Source: Staphylococcus succinus (GTDB lineage Bacteria > Bacillota > Bacilli > Staphylococcales > Staphylococcaceae). Taken from it: 64,000 bases of DNA. The position numbers and the translations under genes were made by a program. Where the stretch lies: assembly GCF_029024945.1 (NCBI RefSeq), contig NZ_CP118976.1, forward strand, positions 1,674,001 through 1,738,000. Direction: 5' to 3'. Under the pieces are notes generated by a model. The model was given only the letters and a program-made list of their open reading frames with translations, made no database searches and was not told the DNA's origin. This document shows, piece after piece, positions 8,346 through 16,072 of this stretch (positions within the stretch are counted from its first letter, which is position 1; each line of letters begins with the position of its first letter).

Positions 8346-10412
8346 TTACTTTTGTTCTTCTTCTTTGTATTCACAATTTGAACAAACAACCTGACTTTTA
8401 CGGCCTTGTTTCTTCTCAGCTAAGTAATGATCACATTTAGGACAATCACGACCTATCGGTTTATCCCATGTAACAAAATCACATTCTGGATATTTTGAGC
8501 AACCATAGAAAATACGATTCTTTTTAGATTTACGTTCAACGACATCGCCTTCTTTACATTTCGAGCATGTCACGCCAATCGTTTTGATAATCGCTTTTGT
8601 ATTACGGCAATCAGGGAAGTTTGAACACGCCATAAATTTACCATAGCGTCCCATTTTAATAACCATCGGAGACCCGCAAATTTCACAATCTTCTCCGGCG
8701 GGCTCGTCTTTAATTTCAATTTTTTCCATTTCTTCTTCTGCACGTTCAACATCTTGTTTAAAACTATTATAAAAATCAGAAATTACTTTTTTCCAACCAA
8801 TTTCACCGTCAGCCACTTTATCTAGTAACGTTTCCATATTCACAGTAAAATCAACATCGATGATTTCTGGGAAATAATCTTTCACCTGTTCGTGCACGAT
8901 TTCACCTAATTCAGTAGGCACAAAACGCTTACTTTCATTTTTAACATAGTTTCTCTTTTGGATTGTGTCAATTGTTGGTGCATAAGTAGACGGACGTCCA
9001 ATTTTTAACTCTTCCATTGTTTTAACCAATCGCGCTTCAGTAAAGCGTGGTGGTGGCTGAGTGTAATGTTGAGATGATTCTATGTTCGTCGCAGTAACCA
9101 TTTCACCTTCCTCAACATTAGGCAATTTATTTTCATTACCGCCTTCACTATCATCTTTCGTTTCAACATATAATGTCATAAAACCTTTAAATTTAATTGT
9201 TTGTCCGTTGGCACGGAACTTAATGTCATTTTGAGTTAAATCTAAAGCAACAGTATCTAAGATTGCAGGTGCCATTTGACTTGCTACAAAGCGTTCCCAA
9301 ATGAGTTTGTATAATCTGTGTTGATCACGTGTAAGATAATCTTTCATTTCATTTGGTGTACGTAATGTACTTGAAGGTCTAATGGCTTCATGGGCATCTT
9401 GATCGCCCTGACCTTTAGCTTTACGATTAGACGTATAATTTTCACCATAAGTCTCTTGTATATAACCTTTAGCTTCTGATTTAGCTTGATCTGAAATTCT
9501 CGTTGAGTCAGTACGCATATAAGTGATTAAGCCAACAGTACCTTGTCTTTTTAAATCAATACCTTCATACAATTGTTGTGCCAACATCATGGTTTTACGT
9601 GCTTTGAAATTCAACTTACGTGCTGCTTCCTGTTGTAAAGTAGATGTCGTAAAGGGATTAGCAGGATAGCGTGTTTTTTCTTTCTTCGCTACCTTAGTTA
9701 TTTCAAATTGATCCCCATCTAACTGTGTTGTGATTTTATCAACATCTTCTTTTTTAGTTAATTTATACGGTTTGTTTTTTAAATGAAGGAATTTAGCATT
9801 GAATTTTGATTTTTTATATCTAAACTCACCTTCTAATTTCCAATATTCTTCAGGCTTAAAGTTTCTAATTTCATTTTCACGATCAATGACTAGCCTTAAT
9901 GCAACAGATTGCACACGCCCTGCTGACAAGCCTTTTTTAACTTTTTTCCATAAGACTGGCGAAATGTTATAGCCTACTAAACGGTCGAGCATACGACGCG
10001 CTTGTTGTGCATCAACAAGATCCATCTCTATACCTCTTGGATGTTTAAAACTATCTTTCACTGCCTCTTTAGTGATTTCATTAAACACTACTCTATTTTC
10101 CGTTGAATCTTCTAAATTTAATATGTTCGCCAAATGCCAAGCAATTGCCTCACCTTCACGGTCAGGGTCACTAGCTAAGAAAACTTTTTTTGCTTTTTTA
10201 GCATGTTTTTTAAGTTCTTTTACAACTGGACCTTTGCCGCGTATCGTAATATATTTTGGCTCATAATCATTTTCTACATCTACACCCATTTGGCTACGAG
10301 GCAAATCTCTAACATGCCCCATCGATGCGATAACTTTATATTTTTTACCCAAATATTTTTCAATGGTTTTAGCTTTTGCAGGCGATTCAACTATGACTAA
10401 ATTTTCTGCCAA
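8346..10412 (-). CDS. topA: DNA topoisomerase I
   Basis: Type IA topoisomerase that relaxes negative supercoils. The 688-residue protein has the N-terminal Toprim domain (VIVESPAKAKTIEKYLG, SDPDREGEAIAWHL), the catalytic tyrosine in GLITYMRTDSTR, and three C-terminal zinc ribbons with CxxC pairs from about residue 575 to the end. The start codon is TTG at 10412 with AGGGGGT eight bases upstream. The family N-terminus fits and no in-frame ATG is better placed. It has its own promoter and is followed at 158 bases by trmFO. Confidence 0.97.
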   Translation of the reverse strand: MAENLVIVESPAKAKTIEKYLGKKYKVIASMGHVRDLPRSQMGVDVENDYEPKYITIRGKGPVVKELKKHAKKAKKVFLASDPDREGEAIAWHLANILNLEDSTENRVVFNEITKEAVKDSFKHPRGIEMDLVDAQQARRMLDRLVGYNISPVLWKKVKKGLSAGRVQSVALRLVIDRENEIRNFKPEEYWKLEGEFRYKKSKFNAKFLHLKNKPYKLTKKEDVDKITTQLDGDQFEITKVAKKEKTRYPANPFTTSTLQQEAARKLNFKARKTMMLAQQLYEGIDLKRQGTVGLITYMRTDSTRISDQAKSEAKGYIQETYGENYTSNRKAKGQGDQDAHEAIRPSSTLRTPNEMKDYLTRDQHRLYKLIWERFVASQMAPAILDTVALDLTQNDIKFRANGQTIKFKGFMTLYVETKDDSEGGNENKLPNVEEGEMVTATNIESSQHYTQPPPRFTEARLVKTMEELKIGRPSTYAPTIDTIQKRNYVKNESKRFVPTELGEIVHEQVKDYFPEIIDVDFTVNMETLLDKVADGEIGWKKVISDFYNSFKQDVERAEEEMEKIEIKDEPAGEDCEICGSPMVIKMGRYGKFMACSNFPDCRNTKAIIKTIGVTCSKCKEGDVVERKSKKNRIFYGCSKYPECDFVTWDKPIGRDCPKCDHYLAEKKQGRKSQVVCSNCEYKEEEQK

Positions 10413-10449
10413 AGTAGTTACCCCCTTGCATTTCTAATTACAAAGATAA

Positions 10450-10479
10450 ATGATAAACGGTGTATTTTGTTTTTGTCAA
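10450..10479 (-). promoter_or_regulatory. Sigma-A type promoter for topA
   Basis: On the minus strand a consensus -35 TTGACA (10474-10479) and a -10 TATCAT (10450-10455) are 18 bases apart, about 40 bases before the TTG start of topA. This is a sequence match only. Confidence 0.65.
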
Positions 10480-10607
10480 TGTTTTTAATTTTCATTATCA
10501 TTTCACCTCATGATTTATCAGTGTCTTAATTACATACAATCATGATTCCCTCAATGTTGGTGCTCACACTTTTTTTATTTTATTTTTCTATGTATATATA
10601 CATATTT

Positions 10608-11477
10608 TTAATGAAAGTCATTTATAATATCACTTGGTCTCAAAACGATTTTTGCACCTTCTTGTGCACTCAATAAATTACCCTTTGTCAATTCATTAAA
10701 CATGGATCCTGGCAAAACATATACTTCTCTATTTTGTTCCAAGGCGCAATGAGTCGTAATACGTGTGCCACTTACTGACTTAGATTCTGTAATTAATATA
10801 CCTTTGGATAATCCACTAATTAATCTATTTCGTTCGGGAAAATAATATTTTTGTGGCGTTTGATTTGGTAAGTATTCGCTTATCACTAGCCCCTCAACTT
10901 CAAGTTGATTTCTGATTCCTTGTGTTTCTTTAGGATAATGATATAAATGTCCAAAACCTAGCACAGCAATAGAAGGCATATCCATACTTAGCGCATATCG
11001 GTGCGCTTTATAGTCGGCACCTTTAGCTAAACCTGAAACAATTGTCATGTTTACTTTTTTAAATGAAGGAAAAAGATAGCTTAATGCTTTGTCTGTATAT
11101 TGAGTAGCATTTCTTGAACCAATGACTGCCAATGTGTTTGGCAATTGTAATATAGATATGTTTCCTTTGTAGAAAAGAATATATGGAGGGTCGTAAATTT
11201 CCCGTAGTAATTGAGGGTAATGGGGATGTGTAATCGGTATATAATTGACATGCCACTGTTGCATTTGTAATAAAATTTGTTCAACATTGTAATTTAAAAA
11301 TTTATTATATATATGCGTTTTACGTCTAACATTCAAAATAGATAAAAACTGTTTGAGTAAATAATGTTGTTCAATTTCATTACACTCTAAGAAATAAGGA
11401 TAACCTTTTAAAAGTTGTCTTATTTGCTGTGTAGTCAATCCAGAAAAACGTAGTTTTAAATATTGGTATTCTTTCAT
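10608..11477 (-). CDS. dprA: DNA-processing protein DprA (Smf)
   Basis: DprA binds incoming single-stranded DNA and loads RecA during natural transformation. The 289-residue protein has an N-terminal helical extension (about 1-100) and a Rossmann-like core: GSRNATQYTDKAL, VSGLAKGADYKAH, the ISEY region, FPERNRLISGLSKG and SGTRITTHCALEQNREVYVLPG. An AAGGAG site precedes the ATG. It is shorter at the C-terminus than DprA proteins with a winged-helix end. Staphylococci keep dprA with comG/comE systems, so a role in competence is likely but not shown here. Confidence 0.93.
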   Translation of the reverse strand: MKEYQYLKLRFSGLTTQQIRQLLKGYPYFLECNEIEQHYLLKQFLSILNVRRKTHIYNKFLNYNVEQILLQMQQWHVNYIPITHPHYPQLLREIYDPPYILFYKGNISILQLPNTLAVIGSRNATQYTDKALSYLFPSFKKVNMTIVSGLAKGADYKAHRYALSMDMPSIAVLGFGHLYHYPKETQGIRNQLEVEGLVISEYLPNQTPQKYYFPERNRLISGLSKGILITESKSVSGTRITTHCALEQNREVYVLPGSMFNELTKGNLLSAQEGAKIVLRPSDIINDFH

Positions 11478-11777
11478 AAAAAACTCCTTTTACCATTTAT
11501 TATATAAGGTTAAGAAGCATTTTAAAGTTACGTTAAGACAACATTTTATGTATAAATTTAATGCGGTTTTAAAGAGTAATTATAAATTTAATCGAATAGT
11601 AGTTATTGTAACTCTACACTACCGAATATTCATCTAACTATTTAAAACGATTGACTGAAAGCAATATATAATTGCTTGATAGCTATGTTGGCAACTGATT
11701 TTCTACTATATGTAAACTAACATTAACGGTTTAAGCTAACCCTATTCCATGATTTTCATAAAAAATACACTTAAAAT
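11478..11777. other. AT-rich gap between dprA and sucD without a gene
   Basis: No coding frame with a ribosome binding site is present and no RNA motif is recognised. In S. aureus this junction carries lytN and fmhC (murein hydrolase and pentaglycine-bridge type proteins). Here the region holds only the dprA leader and, at its edge, the sucD terminator. Confidence 0.6.
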
Positions 11778-11812
11778 AGCGCAAACTCCGACATATTTTC
11801 GGAATTTGCGCT
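11778..11812 (-). terminator. Intrinsic terminator after sucD
   Basis: AGCGCAAACTCCGA (11778-11791) pairs with TCGGAATTTGCGCT (11799-11812) with one mismatch and a seven-base loop. On the minus strand it is followed by AUUUUAA, a modest U-tract. It begins 16 bases past the sucD stop. Confidence 0.75.
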
Positions 11813-11827
11813 GCTAGATGCTAAAAA

Positions 11828-12736
11828 TTATTGTTTTACAGTTAATAATTGCTCGTAAATGCCTGCTTCTTTAGCCGCTTCTATTAGTGTTGTACCAATT
11901 TCTGACGGCGTATCTGCTGTCTTAACACCACAACTGTTAAGTGTTTTAATTTTTTCTTCGGCAGTACCTTTACCGCCTGAAATAATCGCACCAGCATGGC
12001 CCATACGTTTACCAGGAGGTGCTGTTTGACCACCAACAAAACCTACTACTGGTTTTGTCATATTTTCTTTAATCCATTCAGCCGCTTCTTCTTCAGCAGT
12101 ACCGCCGATTTCTCCAATCATAACTACTGCTTTAGTTTCATCGTCTTCATTGAATTCTTTTAATACATCTATAAAGTTTGTACCATTAACTGGATCTCCA
12201 CCAATACCTACAGCAGTAGTTTGGCCAATACCTTCTTCAGTTAATTGATGTACAGCTTCATAAGTTAATGTACCTGAACGAGATACTACACCTACATGAC
12301 CTTTTTTGTGAATGTATCCTGGCATAATTCCAATTTTACATTCGTCAGCAGTAATAACACCTGGACAGTTCGGTCCTACAACACGTGTTTTCTTACCTTC
12401 TGAATAACTTTTAACCTTAATCATATCAATAACAGGAATATGTTCTGTAATACAAATCGCTAAATCTAACTCAGCTTCAATACATTCCAAGATTGCATCT
12501 GCTGCAAATGGCGCAGGTACATAAATTACAGATACCGTAGCACCTGTTTCTTCTTTAGCCTCTTCTACAGTGTTGAATACTGGCACGCCTTCAACAACTT
12601 GTCCACCTTTACCAGGTGTTACCCCAGCAACAATTTGTGTACCATATTCAAGCATTTGTTGTGTATGGAAAAGGGCAGTTGACCCTGTGATACCTTGTAC
12701 AATTACTTTTGTATTTTTATCAATAAATACGCTCAT
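11828..12736 (-). CDS. sucD: Succinyl-CoA synthetase alpha subunit
   Basis: The alpha subunit of the TCA-cycle enzyme that converts succinyl-CoA to succinate with substrate-level phosphorylation. The 302-residue protein has the CoA-binding N-terminal Rossmann domain (QGITGSTALFHTQQML) and the phosphorylated His247 in RMGHAGAIISGG. It starts 21 bases after the sucC stop and shares its promoter. The terminator just downstream closes the operon. Confidence 0.98.
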   Translation of the reverse strand: MSVFIDKNTKVIVQGITGSTALFHTQQMLEYGTQIVAGVTPGKGGQVVEGVPVFNTVEEAKEETGATVSVIYVPAPFAADAILECIEAELDLAICITEHIPVIDMIKVKSYSEGKKTRVVGPNCPGVITADECKIGIMPGYIHKKGHVGVVSRSGTLTYEAVHQLTEEGIGQTTAVGIGGDPVNGTNFIDVLKEFNEDDETKAVVMIGEIGGTAEEEAAEWIKENMTKPVVGFVGGQTAPPGKRMGHAGAIISGGKGTAEEKIKTLNSCGVKTADTPSEIGTTLIEAAKEAGIYEQLLTVKQ

Positions 12737-12757
12737 CTTAGTGCTCCCATCCTTTCC

Positions 12758-13924
12758 TTACGCTTCTTTAACAAGTTTTACGATTTTTTGTGCGCCTTCT
12801 GCCATAGTTGCAGCTGGTTCAATTGCTAATCCTGATTCCTTAAGAATTTCTTTACCTTTTTCCACATTTGTACCTTCTAAACGAACAACAAGTGGTAAAG
12901 TCAGTTCTACTTCTTTAACTGCAGCCACAATACCTTCTGCAATAATGTCACACTTCATGATGCCACCAAAGATATTAACAAAAATACCTTTAACATTCTC
13001 ATCACCTAAGATAATTTTAAATGCTTCTGTGACTTTCTCTTTAGTTGCGCCGCCCCCTACGTCAAGGAAGTTTGCGGGATTTCCACCGAAGTGATTAATC
13101 GTATCCATAGTTGCCATAGCTAAACCAGCACCATTAACCATACAACCAATATCTCCATCTAAAGCAATATATGATAAATCATACTTAGAAGCTTCGATTT
13201 CTTTTGGATCTTCTTCTTCTAAGTCGCGTAATTCTTGGATATCTTTATGTCTGAATAATGCATTATCATCAAAATTCAATTTCGCATCTAACGCTAAAAC
13301 GTTACCATCACCTGTAGTAACAAGTGGATTAATTTCAACGATTGAACAATCTTTTTCAATGAATACATTATAAAGTGATACTAAAAACTTAGCTGCTTTA
13401 TTAATTGATTCTTTAGGAATATTAATATTGAAAGCAATTCTTCTTGCTTGATACGGTGCTAAACCGACAACTGGATCAATTGTTTCTTTGAAAATCTTTT
13501 CAGGTGTTTGAGCAGCAACCTCTTCGATTTCTGTTCCACCTTCTTCAGATGCCATCAAAGTCACTTTATCAGTTGCACGATCAATAACAAAACCAACATA
13601 ATATTCTTTTTGAATATCACAGCCTTCTTCTATGTAAAGGCGTTTAATTTCTTTACCTTCAGGGCCAGTTTGATGCGTTACTAATGTCTTACCAATTAAT
13701 TCATTTGCATAAGTTTCAACTTCAGAAAGTGATTTAGCTATTTTAACGCCGCCTGCTTTACCTCTACCCCCAGCGTGTATTTGAGCTTTCACTACATATA
13801 CATCTGAATTTAATTCTTTTGCTTTTTCTACCGCTTCTTCAGCAGTAAATGCTACACGTCCTTCTGGGACAGCAACGCCCATAGAACGAAATATTGCTTT
13901 ACCTTGATACTCGTGGATATTCAT
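12758..13924 (-). CDS. sucC: Succinyl-CoA synthetase beta subunit (ADP-forming)
   Basis: The beta subunit binds the nucleotide through an N-terminal ATP-grasp domain (MNIHEYQGKAIFRSMGV, AGGRGKAGGVK) and has the C-terminal ligase domain with GGIMKCDIIAEGI. The length of 388 residues is standard. A GGAGGATGG site precedes the ATG. The promoter directly upstream carries a CcpA-like operator in its spacer, which fits carbon-catabolite control of the TCA cycle. It forms the two-gene sucCD operon. Confidence 0.98.
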   Translation of the reverse strand: MNIHEYQGKAIFRSMGVAVPEGRVAFTAEEAVEKAKELNSDVYVVKAQIHAGGRGKAGGVKIAKSLSEVETYANELIGKTLVTHQTGPEGKEIKRLYIEEGCDIQKEYYVGFVIDRATDKVTLMASEEGGTEIEEVAAQTPEKIFKETIDPVVGLAPYQARRIAFNINIPKESINKAAKFLVSLYNVFIEKDCSIVEINPLVTTGDGNVLALDAKLNFDDNALFRHKDIQELRDLEEEDPKEIEASKYDLSYIALDGDIGCMVNGAGLAMATMDTINHFGGNPANFLDVGGGATKEKVTEAFKIILGDENVKGIFVNIFGGIMKCDIIAEGIVAAVKEVELTLPLVVRLEGTNVEKGKEILKESGLAIEPAATMAEGAQKIVKLVKEA

Positions 13925-13962
13925 TCTCCATCCTCCTGTTTCTTAGGTTAAGTTCATAATCA

Positions 13963-13991
13963 ATTATAAGAAATGAAAGCGCTATTGTAAA
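13963..13991 (-). promoter_or_regulatory. sucCD promoter with a cre-like (CcpA) site in the spacer
   Basis: On the minus strand a -35 TTTACA (13986-13991) and a perfect -10 TATAAT (13963-13968) are 17 bases apart. Between and over them lies TGAAAGCGCTATTG (13974-13987, read on the plus strand), matching 12 of 14 positions of the cre consensus TGWAANCGNTNWCA. The position would let CcpA block RNA polymerase. Confidence 0.65.
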
Positions 13992-14031
13992 CTGATTAAG
14001 TACACTTCTTTTAATTCTTTTAATTTACACA

Positions 14032-14802
14032 TTAACTTTTAAGCGATTTAATTGGTTCAAAAGTCTTTCTGTGTTCATTTAAAATGCCGTGCTTTTTAAT
14101 TCCTTCTAAATGCTGTTGCGTGCCATACCCTACGTTTTTTTCAAAACCATATCCTGGGCATTTAACTGCTAAATTTCGCATATATCTATCTCTATGTTCT
14201 TTAGCTAGTACACTCGCTGCAGCAATTGAAATACTTTTTGCATCACCCTTAATTATTGAGGTTTGCGGAATATCCACATTTAATGTCATTGCATCTATAA
14301 GTAAGTGTGTCGGTTTAACACTTAATCCTGATATTGCTCTTTCCATAGCAAGCTTAGTCGCTTCGTAAATATTAATTTCATCAATTTCGTCTACCGTGGC
14401 ATAACCATACGCATAAGCATAAACATCCGCTAATAATTGGCGCTCTAAAATTTCTCTTTTACTAGCAGATAATTGTTTTGAGTCATTAAGCCCTGTAAAA
14501 TGATGGTCTTCATTTAAAATTACTGCACAAGCTACTACAGGTCCTGCCAAAGGTCCACGTCCTACTTCATCTATGCCACAAATCAAGGATTCACTATCTT
14601 GGGCCAATATTTCATTTTCAAAACGTGACATTACTTTATAATTTTCCAATAGTAATTGTTGCTTATCTAATTCTTTTCGTCTACTCACAATCGCACTTTG
14701 GACGCCTTTTCTTTCATCATTATTAATAATTAGATTGTCTAATTCTTCCTTGGTTTCTATAGTTTGTAACATAGCCTTTATGTCTTTAATTGTTGGCTTC
14801 AT
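14032..14802 (-). CDS. rnhB: Ribonuclease HII
   Basis: RNase HII nicks RNA in DNA-RNA hybrids, including single misincorporated ribonucleotides. The catalytic domain begins near residue 75 with CGIDEVGRGPLAGPVVACA (first acidic residues). LIDAMTL carries another acidic residue and GYGTQQHLEGI lies near the C-terminus. An N-terminal extension of about 70 residues is typical of Bacillales RnhB. The start at 14802 is used because AAGGG precedes it and it leaves seven bases after the rbgA stop; a longer frame would overlap rbgA. It is probably translated with rbgA. Confidence 0.95.
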   Translation of the reverse strand: MKPTIKDIKAMLQTIETKEELDNLIINNDERKGVQSAIVSRRKELDKQQLLLENYKVMSRFENEILAQDSESLICGIDEVGRGPLAGPVVACAVILNEDHHFTGLNDSKQLSASKREILERQLLADVYAYAYGYATVDEIDEINIYEATKLAMERAISGLSVKPTHLLIDAMTLNVDIPQTSIIKGDAKSISIAAASVLAKEHRDRYMRNLAVKCPGYGFEKNVGYGTQQHLEGIKKHGILNEHRKTFEPIKSLKS

Positions 14803-14809
14803 AGTGCCC

Positions 14810-15670
14810 TTACACTTCCATTTCATTTACGATATCAAACGTATATGTGCCTATCTTAGCATTACGCACTTCATGAATAATTAAGTCTATTACTGCTTCA
14901 TAATCTATTTCATTACCACGTCTCAACATACCTCTTCGACGACCTATTGCATCAAACCACTCAATATTATCTGCTTCTAAAGAGACATCAACATCATAAT
15001 GTTTTTTTAGCCCTTCATAGTCATGTGCTTTCATAAATTCTAAGCCATATATGGCTACCTCATCTAAATGAACAATACTGTCCTTAATCGCTCCAGTAAT
15101 ACTTAATTTTTTACCAACTAACTGATCTTCAAATTTCGGCCATAAAATACCTGGAGTATCAAGTAATTGTAATGAAGTCCCTACTTTAATCCATTGTTGT
15201 TGTTTAGTTACACCAGGTGTGTTCCCTGTTTTAGTAACTGCTTTATTTGCTAATTTATTAATAAGTGTTGATTTCCCAACATTTGGAATGCCTACTATCA
15301 TTGCTCTAATTGCACGTGGCTTCAATCCTTTGGCTTTCTCTTTTTCGAATTTTTCTTTTGTAGCTTTAATCGCAGCTTGTTCTACTAACTTCAACCCTTT
15401 ACCATGTTTTGCATCAATTGATACTGGGAAATATCCCTTATCTTTAAAAAATGCTTCCCATTTTTCTAATTCTTTTAAATTAGCCATATCTTTTTTATTT
15501 AATATAACTACGCGTGGTTTGCGTTGAATGACTTCATCAATCATAGGATTTCGTGAACTGTAAGGAATACGTGCATCTACAAGTTCAAATACCACGTCAA
15601 CTTTTTTTAATTGCTCGGAAACCTCTCTTTTTGCTTTAGCCATATGACCTGGATACCATTGAATTACCAT
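14810..15670 (-). CDS. rbgA: Ribosome biogenesis GTPase A (YlqF)
   Basis: RbgA drives late assembly of the 50S subunit. The 286-residue protein is a circularly permuted GTPase: the G4 motif NKKDM (about residues 59-63) precedes the G1 P-loop GIPNVGKSTLINK (about 127-139) and the DTPGILWP G3 motif. The N-terminus IQWYPGHMAKAKRE is characteristic. An AAAGGTGA site precedes the start. It heads an rbgA-rnhB unit transcribed away from the yfhO-like genes. Confidence 0.97.
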   Translation of the reverse strand: MVIQWYPGHMAKAKREVSEQLKKVDVVFELVDARIPYSSRNPMIDEVIQRKPRVVILNKKDMANLKELEKWEAFFKDKGYFPVSIDAKHGKGLKLVEQAAIKATKEKFEKEKAKGLKPRAIRAMIVGIPNVGKSTLINKLANKAVTKTGNTPGVTKQQQWIKVGTSLQLLDTPGILWPKFEDQLVGKKLSITGAIKDSIVHLDEVAIYGLEFMKAHDYEGLKKHYDVDVSLEADNIEWFDAIGRRRGMLRRGNEIDYEAVIDLIIHEVRNAKIGTYTFDIVNEMEV

Positions 15671-16072
15671 TTATATCACCTTTCTTAATTCATTTTTTAT
15701 TTATGAAACGTCAATTATTTTATATTTATTTACTTAATTCTTATGTGAATTAACAACAGACTATGAAATCATAACACGTTAGCAATATCTACTTAAATAT
15801 AATAATCACACTATCATCGACTTATCTACAATTTTACAACATTATTCAACAATGCACCTCAATTATCTATAAATACTTAACCTTGCATTTATTAAAATTG
15901 ATACTTTATAAATAAAATACTTTTGTTATTATAATTACTTATTAATTCTTCAAATACCTGCTTTTTAAATATATGTATGTTTTAATATAAATCAATAGTT
16001 ATCTTTATCTTATTTAAAGAAAAATCGTTACAATAGGATTATATTTATTACATATAATGGGAGATACTTTTT
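15671..16072. other. Divergent AT-rich intergenic region between rbgA and the first yfhO-like gene
   Basis: About 400 bases, very AT-rich, with no credible ORF or RNA motif. It must contain promoters for both directions. A TATAAT at 16053-16058 abuts the ribosome binding site of the plus-strand gene and is therefore too close to act for a leadered transcript. No confident promoter can be named. Confidence 0.5.

Noticed and set aside
16053..16058. TATAAT as promoter -10 of the first yfhO-like gene
   Set aside because: It lies directly before the ribosome binding site, so a transcript from it would start after that site.
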